From IMG/VR virus record IMGVR_UViG_3300010885_047981, positions 1-46,882 of that record: DNA of 46,882 nucleotides. One strand, 5' to 3'. The translations under genes were made by a program, and so were the position numbers. Positions 39,676 to 46,621 of the stretch are shown here, one piece after another. The stretch's first letter is position 1. Each line of letters begins with the position of its first letter. This DNA comes from a virus. The notes under the pieces are model-generated. The model was not told where the DNA came from and did no database searches. It was given only the letters and a program-made list of their open reading frames with translations.

Positions 39676-40428
39676 TCACTTCCGTATTTTGATAATAACG
39701 GTTTCTATGTTGGTGCCTGATTCCTTAAATGTTCCTGCACTTACATTAAAAACTTCTGCCCCTTTCATTTCAAGCCATTGCCTGAAATAGCTTTCCTTTT
39801 TGTTGTTTGATATTTGCCAGTGCTTAGAAGCCATAGTAACAATAACCGCCCCTTTCTTTGCTGTAAGATACATTTTATATATGTGGCTTATATCCTGATT
39901 TTTGGCGAAAGGAGGGTTTGCTATAATTCTGTCAAACTTGCCATAAAGGTCATGCTGTGGGTTTATTTCAGTAAGAAAATCATCGCCTAATAATAAAGCC
40001 TTTTCATTACTATTTAAAACCGTTCTGTTTACGTCCATAAGTTCAAAACAATATACGGGCCTCTTTGCTTTTTCTGCAATTACATTGAGCATGGACCCTT
40101 GTCCTGCACTTGGCTCTAATATCATGTAATCATTTTTATCAAGCTCTGCCATTTCAACCATTCTTTCAGCTAAGGGCCTGGGAGTAGGGAAGTATTGAAA
40201 TTCTTTCTGAAGGTTTACTGTTGTGCCGCTTTTTATCTTTTCCAATAGTTCTGTTGGATCACTAGAGAAGACAAAGCCAAATACTTTGCCGCCCTTCCAT
40301 TTGCCGCCTATCAGTTCAAGTTTTTTGGCTGTATCTAAGTATAGCTTTCTGTCAAGTGTAACCCCTGGTAATTTGACTATATTACCCTCTATTGTACAAT
40401 TCTGTAAAACTTCTGTTACTGTATTCAT
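39676..40428 (-). CDS. DNA N6-adenine methyltransferase-like protein
   Basis: A 250-residue protein. The SAM-binding motif EPSAGQG lies at 105-111 and the amine-methylation motif NPPF at 171-174. Residues 38-55 (ELIGGKWKGGKVFGFVF) resemble the Trp-rich module found in the genes at 40447 and 46118. NPPF enzymes methylate adenine or other exocyclic amines. With the C5 methyltransferase locus this makes two phage modification enzymes. The target sequence is unknown. Confidence 0.82.
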   Translation of the reverse strand: MNTVTEVLQNCTIEGNIVKLPGVTLDRKLYLDTAKKLELIGGKWKGGKVFGFVFSSDPTELLEKIKSGTTVNLQKEFQYFPTPRPLAERMVEMAELDKNDYMILEPSAGQGSMLNVIAEKAKRPVYCFELMDVNRTVLNSNEKALLLGDDFLTEINPQHDLYGKFDRIIANPPFAKNQDISHIYKMYLTAKKGAVIVTMASKHWQISNNKKESYFRQWLEMKGAEVFNVSAGTFKESGTNIETVIIKIRK

Positions 40429-40446
40429 TTTAGTTGGTTTATAGTG

Positions 40447-41511
40447 TTAATTAATTTCTGTTAAGTTATGGCCTATGAACATTTGCCTTACAGCAAAATG
40501 AGCGTTACCGGTTATTTTACGCTGCCAGCACTTATTAGATGGTGACCAATTGAAAGAAGATAGACCCTTTTGCTTCCATGCTGCAAGCTCTTCAGTAGTA
40601 GGTCGGTTATCGAAAAATATTTGTATTCTGTCTGCTTCGTAGTTTATAACCATTTCGCCACCATTAAAACTAAACCTTTTTTCTCCCGTTTCCACCCTTG
40701 CAGCTTCTTTGGCTTCAAGTTCCTTAATACGTTGCTCCACCCTCTTAATATTAGCCAAATTGTTAGTTAATTGGTAAGAGGCAAAGCCTATTCTGCCGCA
40801 ATGGTCTGGCTCTTGTATGCTTTTGGCGTATTTCTCTTTTAATCCGGCAGCAATAAGCTCTGTAGTACAGTCTTTGCCTTTCGCCCTTTTTATAATCACA
40901 TTGCTTGCTTTCATTAGTTCCTGCATTTTCTGCATTCCTTCAAGTTCGCTTTTATACCTTTCAAGTTCGCTTTCAAATGTCTTAACCGGTTGTGCTTTCC
41001 TTACTATAGCCCTTTTTGCCCTTTCTCTCCATTCCCTAAATATTTGATAGTGTCTTTCTTCGCTTCTATTGGCTTTTGAATGCCTTTTGTTATTGAAGCC
41101 AGAAGGGCCAGTAATCATAACGCTAAAGCAATTACTTTTTGCGTTCAACCAACTACTAAAAAAGCGTTTATATCTTTCTTCATAATCAGCAATAGCGGAG
41201 CCGCTTACATTTTCATCCTTGCTTAGTTCTGCAATATCGCTTGCCAACTCTTCGCCGTAGTCGTTTATGACTTGCTCACCTCTTTTTTGAGGATTAAAGG
41301 ATGTCCAATTGTTTGCCTTTACTGCCTGGACTTTAAATTGTAGAAGTGGGTTAACTTGTTGTGGTTGTTTTAATGTTTCAATAGCTGCCTTGTATTGATC
41401 ATTGATAGAGGCCATAGTGTCGGCATCTTTTCCAAATTGTTTGAAAAGCGAAGCATAAGTAGTTTTTATCTCGCTTTCATTACTGCATTGAGCAAAATAT
41501 TTATTTTCCAT
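40447..41511 (-). CDS. Large accessory protein with J-like N-terminus and Trp module
   Basis: A 354-residue protein. The first 55 residues (SNESEIKTTYASLFKQFGKD, MASINDQYKAA) resemble a J-domain-like fold but lack the HPD motif. A basic, helical middle follows. The C-terminus (SFNWSPSNKCWQRKI) is a Trp-rich module also seen in 46118-46561. The start lies 10 bases after a leader pseudoknot (41521-41544). The function is unknown. Confidence 0.55.
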   Translation of the reverse strand: MENKYFAQCSNESEIKTTYASLFKQFGKDADTMASINDQYKAAIETLKQPQQVNPLLQFKVQAVKANNWTSFNPQKRGEQVINDYGEELASDIAELSKDENVSGSAIADYEERYKRFFSSWLNAKSNCFSVMITGPSGFNNKRHSKANRSEERHYQIFREWRERAKRAIVRKAQPVKTFESELERYKSELEGMQKMQELMKASNVIIKRAKGKDCTTELIAAGLKEKYAKSIQEPDHCGRIGFASYQLTNNLANIKRVEQRIKELEAKEAARVETGEKRFSFNGGEMVINYEADRIQIFFDNRPTTEELAAWKQKGLSSFNWSPSNKCWQRKITGNAHFAVRQMFIGHNLTEIN

Positions 41512-41520
41512 ACTTAAAGC

Positions 41521-41544
41521 GGCTGTTTGTTCAGTAGCCTACTG
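41521..41544 (-). promoter_or_regulatory. Leader pseudoknot element (a)
   Basis: Minus strand: CAGT-AGGCT-ACTG hairpin, A-rich spacer AACAAAC, then AGCC, which pairs with GGCT of the loop. It lies 10 bases before the start at 41511. Confidence 0.55.
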
Positions 41545-41552
41545 GTTTAGTG

Positions 41553-41747
41553 TTAAATTATTTGTAAACGCTCTTTAAATTCTTCAGGCAAAACTAGGGC
41601 TATACCTGTTGATACTTTTATACCGTGCACTTCATTTTGAATAGCTGTTTTTTCTTGAATTTTACCTATATAAATTCCGTTTACCCAATGTTGGCAAATG
41701 CCATAAAAAAGTACTTTTACTTTTTGACCAATTTGTAAATTTTCCAT
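41553..41747 (-). CDS. Hypothetical small protein
   Basis: A 64-residue protein, beta-rich (QIGQKVKVLFYGICQHWVNG near residues 6-25) with an Ile/Val-rich end. Small OB/SH3-like size. It is not recognised. It starts 9 bases after a leader pseudoknot nearly identical to that of 40447-41511. Confidence 0.5.
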   Translation of the reverse strand: MENLQIGQKVKVLFYGICQHWVNGIYIGKIQEKTAIQNEVHGIKVSTGIALVLPEEFKERLQII

Positions 41748-41756
41748 GTTTAAAAC

Positions 41757-41780
41757 GGCTGTTTATTCAGTAGCCTACTG
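41757..41780 (-). promoter_or_regulatory. Leader pseudoknot element (b)
   Basis: Minus strand: CAGT-AGGCT-ACTG, spacer AATAAAC, then AGCC pairing with the loop GGCT. Its layout is the same as (a), 9 bases before the start at 41747. Confidence 0.55.
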
Positions 41781-41788
41781 GGTTATTG

Positions 41789-42043
41789 TTAATTATTTCT
41801 GTTTCTTAAAGTGGTTTCTTGTAAAGACTTATTTACAACTGATTCAAACCGCTTAGTTGCTTGCTCTATTGTTTTAAATAATCCGCTATCATTAAACTGC
41901 GATTTCGTAACGTGTTGAACTGCATAAGAAATGCCATTACTATAAGGCTTTTTTAATCTTATAAGGTTTACGTGGGTATTATTGGTAAAATTTGCAAACT
42001 GTACTAATGGGCCATTAAAAACCCTTTGTGTTAATTGTGACAT
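41789..42043 (-). CDS. Hypothetical small protein
   Basis: An 84-residue protein with a polar start, a SNGISYAVQHVTKSQFNDSG core near residues 35-54 and an Arg/Asn-rich end. It is not recognised. It is one of a run of small early genes. Confidence 0.45.
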   Translation of the reverse strand: MSQLTQRVFNGPLVQFANFTNNTHVNLIRLKKPYSNGISYAVQHVTKSQFNDSGLFKTIEQATKRFESVVNKSLQETTLRNRNN

Positions 42044-42071
42044 AATTGTAAATTTTAATTGTGATTAAATA

Positions 42072-42593
42072 TTAAAAAGGTATTTCAAAAAAGCTGTTTA
42101 TCATTTCTTCTCTAGTTGTTTGCAGGATGTCGCAAATAGTGTTTATTGCATCCATTTCGTTAACCAGGTCATTAAAGAACTGACCATTCCATTCTTGTAT
42201 AAATACATCCCATTTGCACCCATTCGGGCCAATGTATTGCCTTTGCTTTGCTAAAGTAAATTCGGGCTTACCGTGATGGCTTTTTTGTCTTATTGGTGAA
42301 GAAGTGCCACCAAAGCCGGTGTATTTAATAAAATCGGATTCGCTAAACTTACCACCCCTTAAAATAAACATCTTAACAAGGTCGGGAAATGTTTCGGGAT
42401 CGTTCCTAAGTATAGCAGCTTTACGGTAGGCTAAGTTGTCGGTGGGCGATGCTTTGAGACTATCAAGAAAGGCTTTGAACTCTTTGTTGATTTCTTGCAT
42501 TGTGTTTTCCAAAAGATAATAGGATAACCAAAGTTTTTGGTAAAGCTGCTTTGCTTCGCTTTCTGTAGTGACAGAATTAAAATAAATAAACAT
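42072..42593 (-). CDS. Hypothetical protein
   Basis: A 173-residue protein. A hydrophobic N-terminus is followed by helical segments (LYQKLWLSYYLLENTMQEIN), then a loop-rich part (FIKYTGFGGTSSP). It is not recognised. It starts 1 base after the leader element (f). Confidence 0.45.
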   Translation of the reverse strand: MFIYFNSVTTESEAKQLYQKLWLSYYLLENTMQEINKEFKAFLDSLKASPTDNLAYRKAAILRNDPETFPDLVKMFILRGGKFSESDFIKYTGFGGTSSPIRQKSHHGKPEFTLAKQRQYIGPNGCKWDVFIQEWNGQFFNDLVNEMDAINTICDILQTTREEMINSFFEIPF

Positions 42594-42594
42594 A

Positions 42595-42625
42595 AATTTT
42601 CGTTTTTTGTAGGGTGAAATTCCCT
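42595..42625 (-). promoter_or_regulatory. Leader pseudoknot element (f), weaker
   Basis: Minus strand: AGGG/CCCT hairpin, spacer ACAAAAAAC, then AAATT pairing with AATTT of the loop. Its layout matches the other copies but the second helix is A/T only, so this copy is less certain. Confidence 0.35.
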
Positions 42626-42635
42626 GGTGATTAAA

Positions 42636-43013
42636 TTAAAAACCTTCGCTTAATATGTTTTCGTCTTCCCAATCCATATAGGCCTTAAACCAATTAGCCG
42701 CCTTTTCAAAAATATCTGTTATCGTTGCCTTTGTTTCTTCAGATATTGTAGCCTCATCGGTATCTATAGCTAAACTAAAATGAAGGGCAAACAAATAGTT
42801 TTCTTTATGCCCCAATGAATTGGTATAAGTAAAACGATATTGATGTGTTTTGAAGTCGCTTATAGTAATTTCATCCAAACAAACTACTTCAATAATTGAA
42901 TAACTGCGAATATGCTGTATAACGGTTCTGCCCTCTAGTAAGTCGCCCAAGTGGCTTGCCCCATCTAAAAAACAGAACTCTGGTAAAGCGAAATTGATAA
43001 ATTGTGATGCCAT
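42636..43013 (-). CDS. Hypothetical protein
   Basis: A 125-residue acidic protein with a beta-rich first half (FINFALPEFCFLDGASHLGD, VVCLDEITISDFKTHQYRFT) and a helical end containing ANWFKAYMDWEDE. It is not recognised. Confidence 0.45.
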   Translation of the reverse strand: MASQFINFALPEFCFLDGASHLGDLLEGRTVIQHIRSYSIIEVVCLDEITISDFKTHQYRFTYTNSLGHKENYLFALHFSLAIDTDEATISEETKATITDIFEKAANWFKAYMDWEDENILSEGF

Positions 43014-43099
43014 AATTGTATATTTGTTTTCTAATAATTCACGAAAATAGTAGTAACCACTGTGTTTGCTGTTTTCAATTGTGATTTGCTTTCAAAATC

Positions 43100-43119
43100 A
43101 GGTGGGGGTATCCCCACCT
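43100..43119. terminator. Terminator-like hairpin
   Basis: AGGTGGGG and CCCCACCT form a perfect 8-base-pair stem around GTAT, between the gene ends at 43123 and 43013. A strong T run follows on the plus strand and only GATTTTG on the minus strand. Confidence 0.6.
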
Positions 43120-43122
43120 TTT

Positions 43123-43677
43123 TTAATTAAATTCAGAAATTGTTGGCTCATCCCATCCCATATACTTCTTACCTTTCATAGTAACCGCCTTTTCAAATTG
43201 ACTATCATTTAAAGTGGTGAAGTTTGATGGCTTACTTAATTCGCTGCCCTCATAAAGCCCTAATACTTTAAAATTGCGCTTTTTGCCATAGTTACCACCA
43301 TAATCAGAAGACCAGGAAAAGTAGAAACCTTTGATTGTAGTTTCTTGCTTTCTTTTTGTTTCGGCTTCAATTTCTGCCTTTCTTTCTGCCACTTTACCCC
43401 AATTTTCGGCTAAATCTTCTATTTGTTCAAGTGTAAAAAAGAAAGTCCTGCCCATTGTGCTTTTGCCCCCATTTTTATAGAAACCGCTATGATGCCATTC
43501 AGGTTCATGCCTGTTAATTAGCTTATAACTTTCAACCACTTCTTTTGCTGTAGCTTTTACGCCTAATTTCTTTAACTCTTTTGCAGCTTCTCCAGCAGTG
43601 TACTTTGTTTGTGATGCAATTGCGTGACGTTCTGAAACATACTTGTTTGAAAGTCCGATTTGATTTGCTAATGCCAT
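43123..43677 (-). CDS. Hypothetical protein, possible replication or defence accessory
   Basis: A 184-residue protein with a helical N-terminus (KEVVESYKLINRHEPEWHHSG), a GRTFFFTLEQIEDLAENWG segment and a YFSWSSDYGGNYGKKR stretch near residue 125. The HEPEWHHSG part looks conserved. No known family is recognised. It starts 9 bases after a leader pseudoknot. Confidence 0.5.
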   Translation of the reverse strand: MALANQIGLSNKYVSERHAIASQTKYTAGEAAKELKKLGVKATAKEVVESYKLINRHEPEWHHSGFYKNGGKSTMGRTFFFTLEQIEDLAENWGKVAERKAEIEAETKRKQETTIKGFYFSWSSDYGGNYGKKRNFKVLGLYEGSELSKPSNFTTLNDSQFEKAVTMKGKKYMGWDEPTISEFN

Positions 43678-43685
43678 AATATAAA

Positions 43686-43711
43686 AGGCCGTTTGTGTCG
43701 GTGGCCTACCG
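43686..43711 (-). promoter_or_regulatory. Leader pseudoknot element (c)
   Basis: Minus strand: CGGT-AGGCC-ACCG hairpin, spacer ACACAAAC, then GGCCT pairing with AGGCC. Compared with (a), both the hairpin stem and the second helix have changed on both sides, which is covariation. Confidence 0.6.
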
Positions 43712-43731
43712 TTTTTATTATTATTAATTGA

Positions 43732-43908
43732 TTAAAAAGATTTGCTCCAGTTTGTTTTGCCAAAGTAATATTTGTAATAAGTGCCGCCACTATTAGCCGG
43801 ACAGCCATAACGGCTGGAACTACAACCGGCAAACATGATAGCAAAAGCCAATAAGAAGATTAATAAAATTGTTTTTATACGTTCTACATCTTTTTTTCTT
43901 TGTGTCAT
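43732..43908 (-). CDS. 58-residue lipoprotein-like peptide
   Basis: ATG at 43908, TAA at 43732-43734. The N-terminal hydrophobic helix (ILLIFLLAFAIMFAGC) ends in a lipobox (FAGC, Cys29). The mature part is Ser/Gly/Tyr-rich, with YKYYFGKTNW. It could be secreted or anchored to a membrane. The function is unknown. Confidence 0.5.
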   Translation of the reverse strand: MTQRKKDVERIKTILLIFLLAFAIMFAGCSSSRYGCPANSGGTYYKYYFGKTNWSKSF

Positions 43909-43919
43909 TGGTTAAGGTT

Positions 43920-44126
43920 TTAAAGGGTTATAAATTGGCAGTAATCTTCAAGATCTAAAAGGTTTATTCTGCCATACTTAGCGCTGCTATAGTAGCCTTG
44001 TACATTATACCTTTCTATCCATTTGTTGAAGGCTTCCATAGCTTTCTTTTTGCTACGATAATAGAAGTTTTCAAACTCGATAGTAAAGCCATCTGGGCTT
44101 AATACTTGATACTTTTTTGCTGCCAT
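43920..44126 (-). CDS. Hypothetical small protein
   Basis: A 68-residue protein rich in Lys, Tyr and Phe (FENFYYRSKKKAMEAFNKWI), with an NLLDLEDYC-like tail. It is not recognised. It lies after a structured leader (44167-44228). Confidence 0.45.
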   Translation of the reverse strand: MAAKKYQVLSPDGFTIEFENFYYRSKKKAMEAFNKWIERYNVQGYYSSAKYGRINLLDLEDYCQFITL

Positions 44127-44166
44127 CTTTTTACTGTCAGTTTTTAATGTCTCGACTTGACTTTAG

Positions 44167-44228
44167 TGCCTTGTTACTTTTGAAAGTCACGGCTTTACCG
44201 CAAGGCAACCACCTATTTTGATAGGTGG
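44167..44228 (-). promoter_or_regulatory. Structured leader with three-way junction
   Basis: On the minus strand an outer stem (TGCCTTG/CAAGGCA, 7 base pairs) encloses two small hairpins (CGG/CCG and ACTT/AAGT), a three-way junction. Next to it is an 8-base-pair hairpin (CCACCTAT/ATAGGTGG, 44209-44228) that overlaps the end of the upstream gene. It lies about 40 bases before the start at 44126. Confidence 0.5.
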
Positions 44229-45028
44229 GGGTAAAACTCATTTATTGGCTTCATATCTTCATAGTAAACCCTTTCGGCTCTTGCATCATGCTCAATTAGG
44301 TTATTTTGATAATCAAAGCAAATAGAGGGGACATAAATAAAATCACTTTCTAATAAGAAACTTTTTTCATAATCTATATCAGCATAACTATTCCCTTTTA
44401 TATGTAGTGATAAAAGCGTTATTTCAGCATAACGCAAAACAATAGGGCTACATACTAAATAAATTAATTGCTGCAAATTGATAGGCTCGTTTGCTTTCTT
44501 TATGTTTAGTTTAAAATTGTAAACCTTGCTACTATCCCTTTTTTTGTTAACTTGTGGATTGCTAAAAACTACAATATTTATATTTAACCTTTGCCCGTTT
44601 GCTTCGCAATTATCAATAAAGTCAATAATTCTTTTGAATTTATTAAAAATATCGGACGGTTTAACCCACCACGAAAAGCCAACGTTTATATTTAGATCTT
44701 TTGCGGTTGTTTGTGTGAAGTCTTCAACTTCATTAATCCAGTGTTCAGGTTGGCCACTTAAAAAGGTTGGGACATCAAAAAATAAACCTTCGTTTGCAAA
44801 TTGGTAAGAATTGCCACAAGTGGCGAAGGGCTTAAAATCAATAGCGCTTTTTTTGTATGCTTCCATCATTTTAGGGCAACCAACAAAAAACTTCTCATGT
44901 ACTTCTTTTGCGCTGGTTTCGTTTGCAAACTTCAAACTACTTTGTATTTTTTCGGGTGCAATTTTGGGGTTTTCAAGGGCTAAAATAAGCCCTTGAATAT
45001 CCCCGTCAAATGTTTGTATTGTTTTCAT
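44213..45028 (-). CDS. Putative AAA-ATPase partner protein
   Basis: A 271-residue protein that starts where the AAA ATPase gene stops (overlap of stop and start). Its beta-rich middle (LNINVGFSWWVKP, INIVVFSNPQVNKK) and the pairing with a MoxR-like ATPase suggest a VWA-like or DUF7192-type partner. No clear metal-site motif (DxSxS) is visible, so the call is from context. The ATPase/partner pair may remodel a protein or complex. Confidence 0.5.
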   Translation of the reverse strand: MKTIQTFDGDIQGLILALENPKIAPEKIQSSLKFANETSAKEVHEKFFVGCPKMMEAYKKSAIDFKPFATCGNSYQFANEGLFFDVPTFLSGQPEHWINEVEDFTQTTAKDLNINVGFSWWVKPSDIFNKFKRIIDFIDNCEANGQRLNINIVVFSNPQVNKKRDSSKVYNFKLNIKKANEPINLQQLIYLVCSPIVLRYAEITLLSLHIKGNSYADIDYEKSFLLESDFIYVPSICFDYQNNLIEHDARAERVYYEDMKPINEFYPHLSK

Positions 45029-46062
45029 TATTTAGCTAGTTTTTGAAGGTTTTCGGGAATTGTGTTTATAACTGCAAGCTCGATCGCTTCACTTTCTGTA
45101 AAGCCAACCGCTACCAATTTTGCCGCGTTGCTAATATTTCGCATTGATATTATTACCCTTTCATTAAGTAGCTTTTGCCTAATTGTTTGGACCTTTGTAG
45201 CAATAGGGCCAAACAAAGAAATTTCAAGCGCTTGATCGTAATTAATAGCCACTTGAACGAAACGGTTAAGGGTTGCCGCGTCTAATTGGTTGCGGCCTAC
45301 ATATTGCCTATCCGCGCCCGTTCCGAAAGTGTTTGCGGCCGCAATACACAAAAAGTCTTCATGTTTTTTTACCATGCCATCAGGAAAAGCGCAAAAACCA
45401 TTTGCCAATGCACTATTGAGAACGGCCAAAACATTAGGGTTGCCATTATCTATTTCATCTATTAAGAAAACCCCACCATTTTCATAAATGTCACGAAATA
45501 GAGTGCTTATATAATTGCCGTTTGCATTCATAAATCCTAGGAGATCGCTTTTAGTTGATTGAGCACAAACCGAAATAAAAGCAAACCTTTTACCTAAAGC
45601 AATTGCCGCATTTTCTGCAAGTTGTGTCTTGCCGGTACCAGCAGGGCCATATAAGTAAAGATTAAGCCCGGCTCCCATCATTTTAACCACTTTCTCAAAT
45701 TGGCAGTGCTGCACACCTTCAACCCTGGTAATGTTTGCCGGTGTAATAACTTCAATTTGTTTAACGGGTGCATGTTGTTTGATTAATTCGATAACTTTTT
45801 TTTCGTCTATTTCGGTGGCTTGCTGCCTACTTAATAGCGGATTGATTGCGGCCGCAATTATAGCGGCTAAATCGTTGTTTTCGGTTGGCTTTGTAACGTT
45901 TGCAGCCTTTGAAACTTCAACCGGCTTTGTTTGTGGTTTTTTGCCGTTTGTTTGATTGTGTGGCAAGTCTTCAAATGGGATACCAGTAAGCTCGCTTACT
46001 TCCTGCCAACTTGTTAAGAAGTCGGGCAAATTGTTTTGTTGTAAATAATCAGTTAAAACCAT
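45028..46062 (-). CDS. MoxR/CobS-like AAA ATPase
   Basis: A 344-residue protein from the ATG at 46062 (a GTG at 46101 is an alternative). Walker A is GPAGTGKT at 139-146 and Walker B is VFLIDEID at 198-205. The QSTKSDLLGFMN segment and FCAFPDGMVKKHEDF stretch are as in MoxR/CobS relatives, which act as chaperone-like remodelling ATPases. It is coupled to the partner gene. A leader pseudoknot lies 10 bases before the start. Confidence 0.82.
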   Translation of the reverse strand: MVLTDYLQQNNLPDFLTSWQEVSELTGIPFEDLPHNQTNGKKPQTKPVEVSKAANVTKPTENNDLAAIIAAAINPLLSRQQATEIDEKKVIELIKQHAPVKQIEVITPANITRVEGVQHCQFEKVVKMMGAGLNLYLYGPAGTGKTQLAENAAIALGKRFAFISVCAQSTKSDLLGFMNANGNYISTLFRDIYENGGVFLIDEIDNGNPNVLAVLNSALANGFCAFPDGMVKKHEDFLCIAAANTFGTGADRQYVGRNQLDAATLNRFVQVAINYDQALEISLFGPIATKVQTIRQKLLNERVIISMRNISNAAKLVAVGFTESEAIELAVINTIPENLQKLAK

Positions 46063-46072
46063 GTTATTAAGC

Positions 46073-46101
46073 AGCCGTTTTTTATTGTGGCGGCTTACCA
46101 C
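46073..46101 (-). promoter_or_regulatory. Leader pseudoknot element (d)
   Basis: Minus strand: GTGG-TAAGCCG-CCAC hairpin, A-rich spacer, then CGGCT pairing with AGCCG in the loop. It lies 10 bases before the start at 46062. Both helices differ from (a) and (c) but keep pairing. Confidence 0.6.
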
Positions 46102-46117
46102 TTTAGTAAAAGAAAAA

Positions 46118-46561
46118 TTAAATTTCGGTTGCCTGGTATTTAGTATAAATTTCGGGTTTTGTTTTATGCGTTCTAATTTTAAAATATTTATCAGTGGTAA
46201 AACGCCAGCAATTATGTTTTTGCGCCCAATGAAAGCCGAAAGCTTTTAATTGATCTTTTGCGGCCTTTGAACGTTCTGTTTGTTCGCACCATAGCCAGGA
46301 ACCGACTAATTCAGTTTTAAGGCCTAAAGACTTCGCAAATATTGCAGCCTTCGCAATTGCTTGTTTTGTGTCTTCGCTTAATTCTTTCGCTTTGCCTGGT
46401 GTGGGTTGTGGGGTTGGCTTGTTTGCAATTTCAATAGCTTCTTTTAATTGGCTATTGATTACGGCCATCAATGTAGCATTTTTAAAATTTGCTTTATAAA
46501 GGGCAACATATTGTGCCTTTAATTCGCTTTCGTTTCCTGGTGTGAAGTATTGCGTTTGCAT
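46118..46561 (-). CDS. Accessory protein with J-like N-terminus and Trp module
   Basis: About 147 residues from the ATG at 46561. Its start (FTPGNESELKAQYVALYKAN, then LMAVINSQLKEAIE) parallels the start of 40447-41511. Its end (FGFHWAQKHNCWRF) is the same Trp module. The two look like paralogues, the longer with an inserted basic middle. The function is unknown. It is the first gene of the leftward cluster. Confidence 0.55.
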   Translation of the reverse strand: MQTQYFTPGNESELKAQYVALYKANFKNATLMAVINSQLKEAIEIANKPTPQPTPGKAKELSEDTKQAIAKAAIFAKSLGLKTELVGSWLWCEQTERSKAAKDQLKAFGFHWAQKHNCWRFTTDKYFKIRTHKTKPEIYTKYQATEI

Positions 46562-46570
46562 TGTATTAAG

Positions 46571-46600
46571 TCGCCGTTTATTAAGTCGGTAGCGATCCGC
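46571..46600 (-). promoter_or_regulatory. Leader pseudoknot element (e)
   Basis: Minus strand: CGG...CCG hairpin with TCGC in the loop, spacer ACTTAATAAACG, then GCGA pairing with TCGC. It lies about 10 bases before the start at 46561. The stem is only 3 base pairs, so this copy is weaker. Confidence 0.45.
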
Positions 46601-46621
46601 TTTATTTATTTGATGGTGCAA

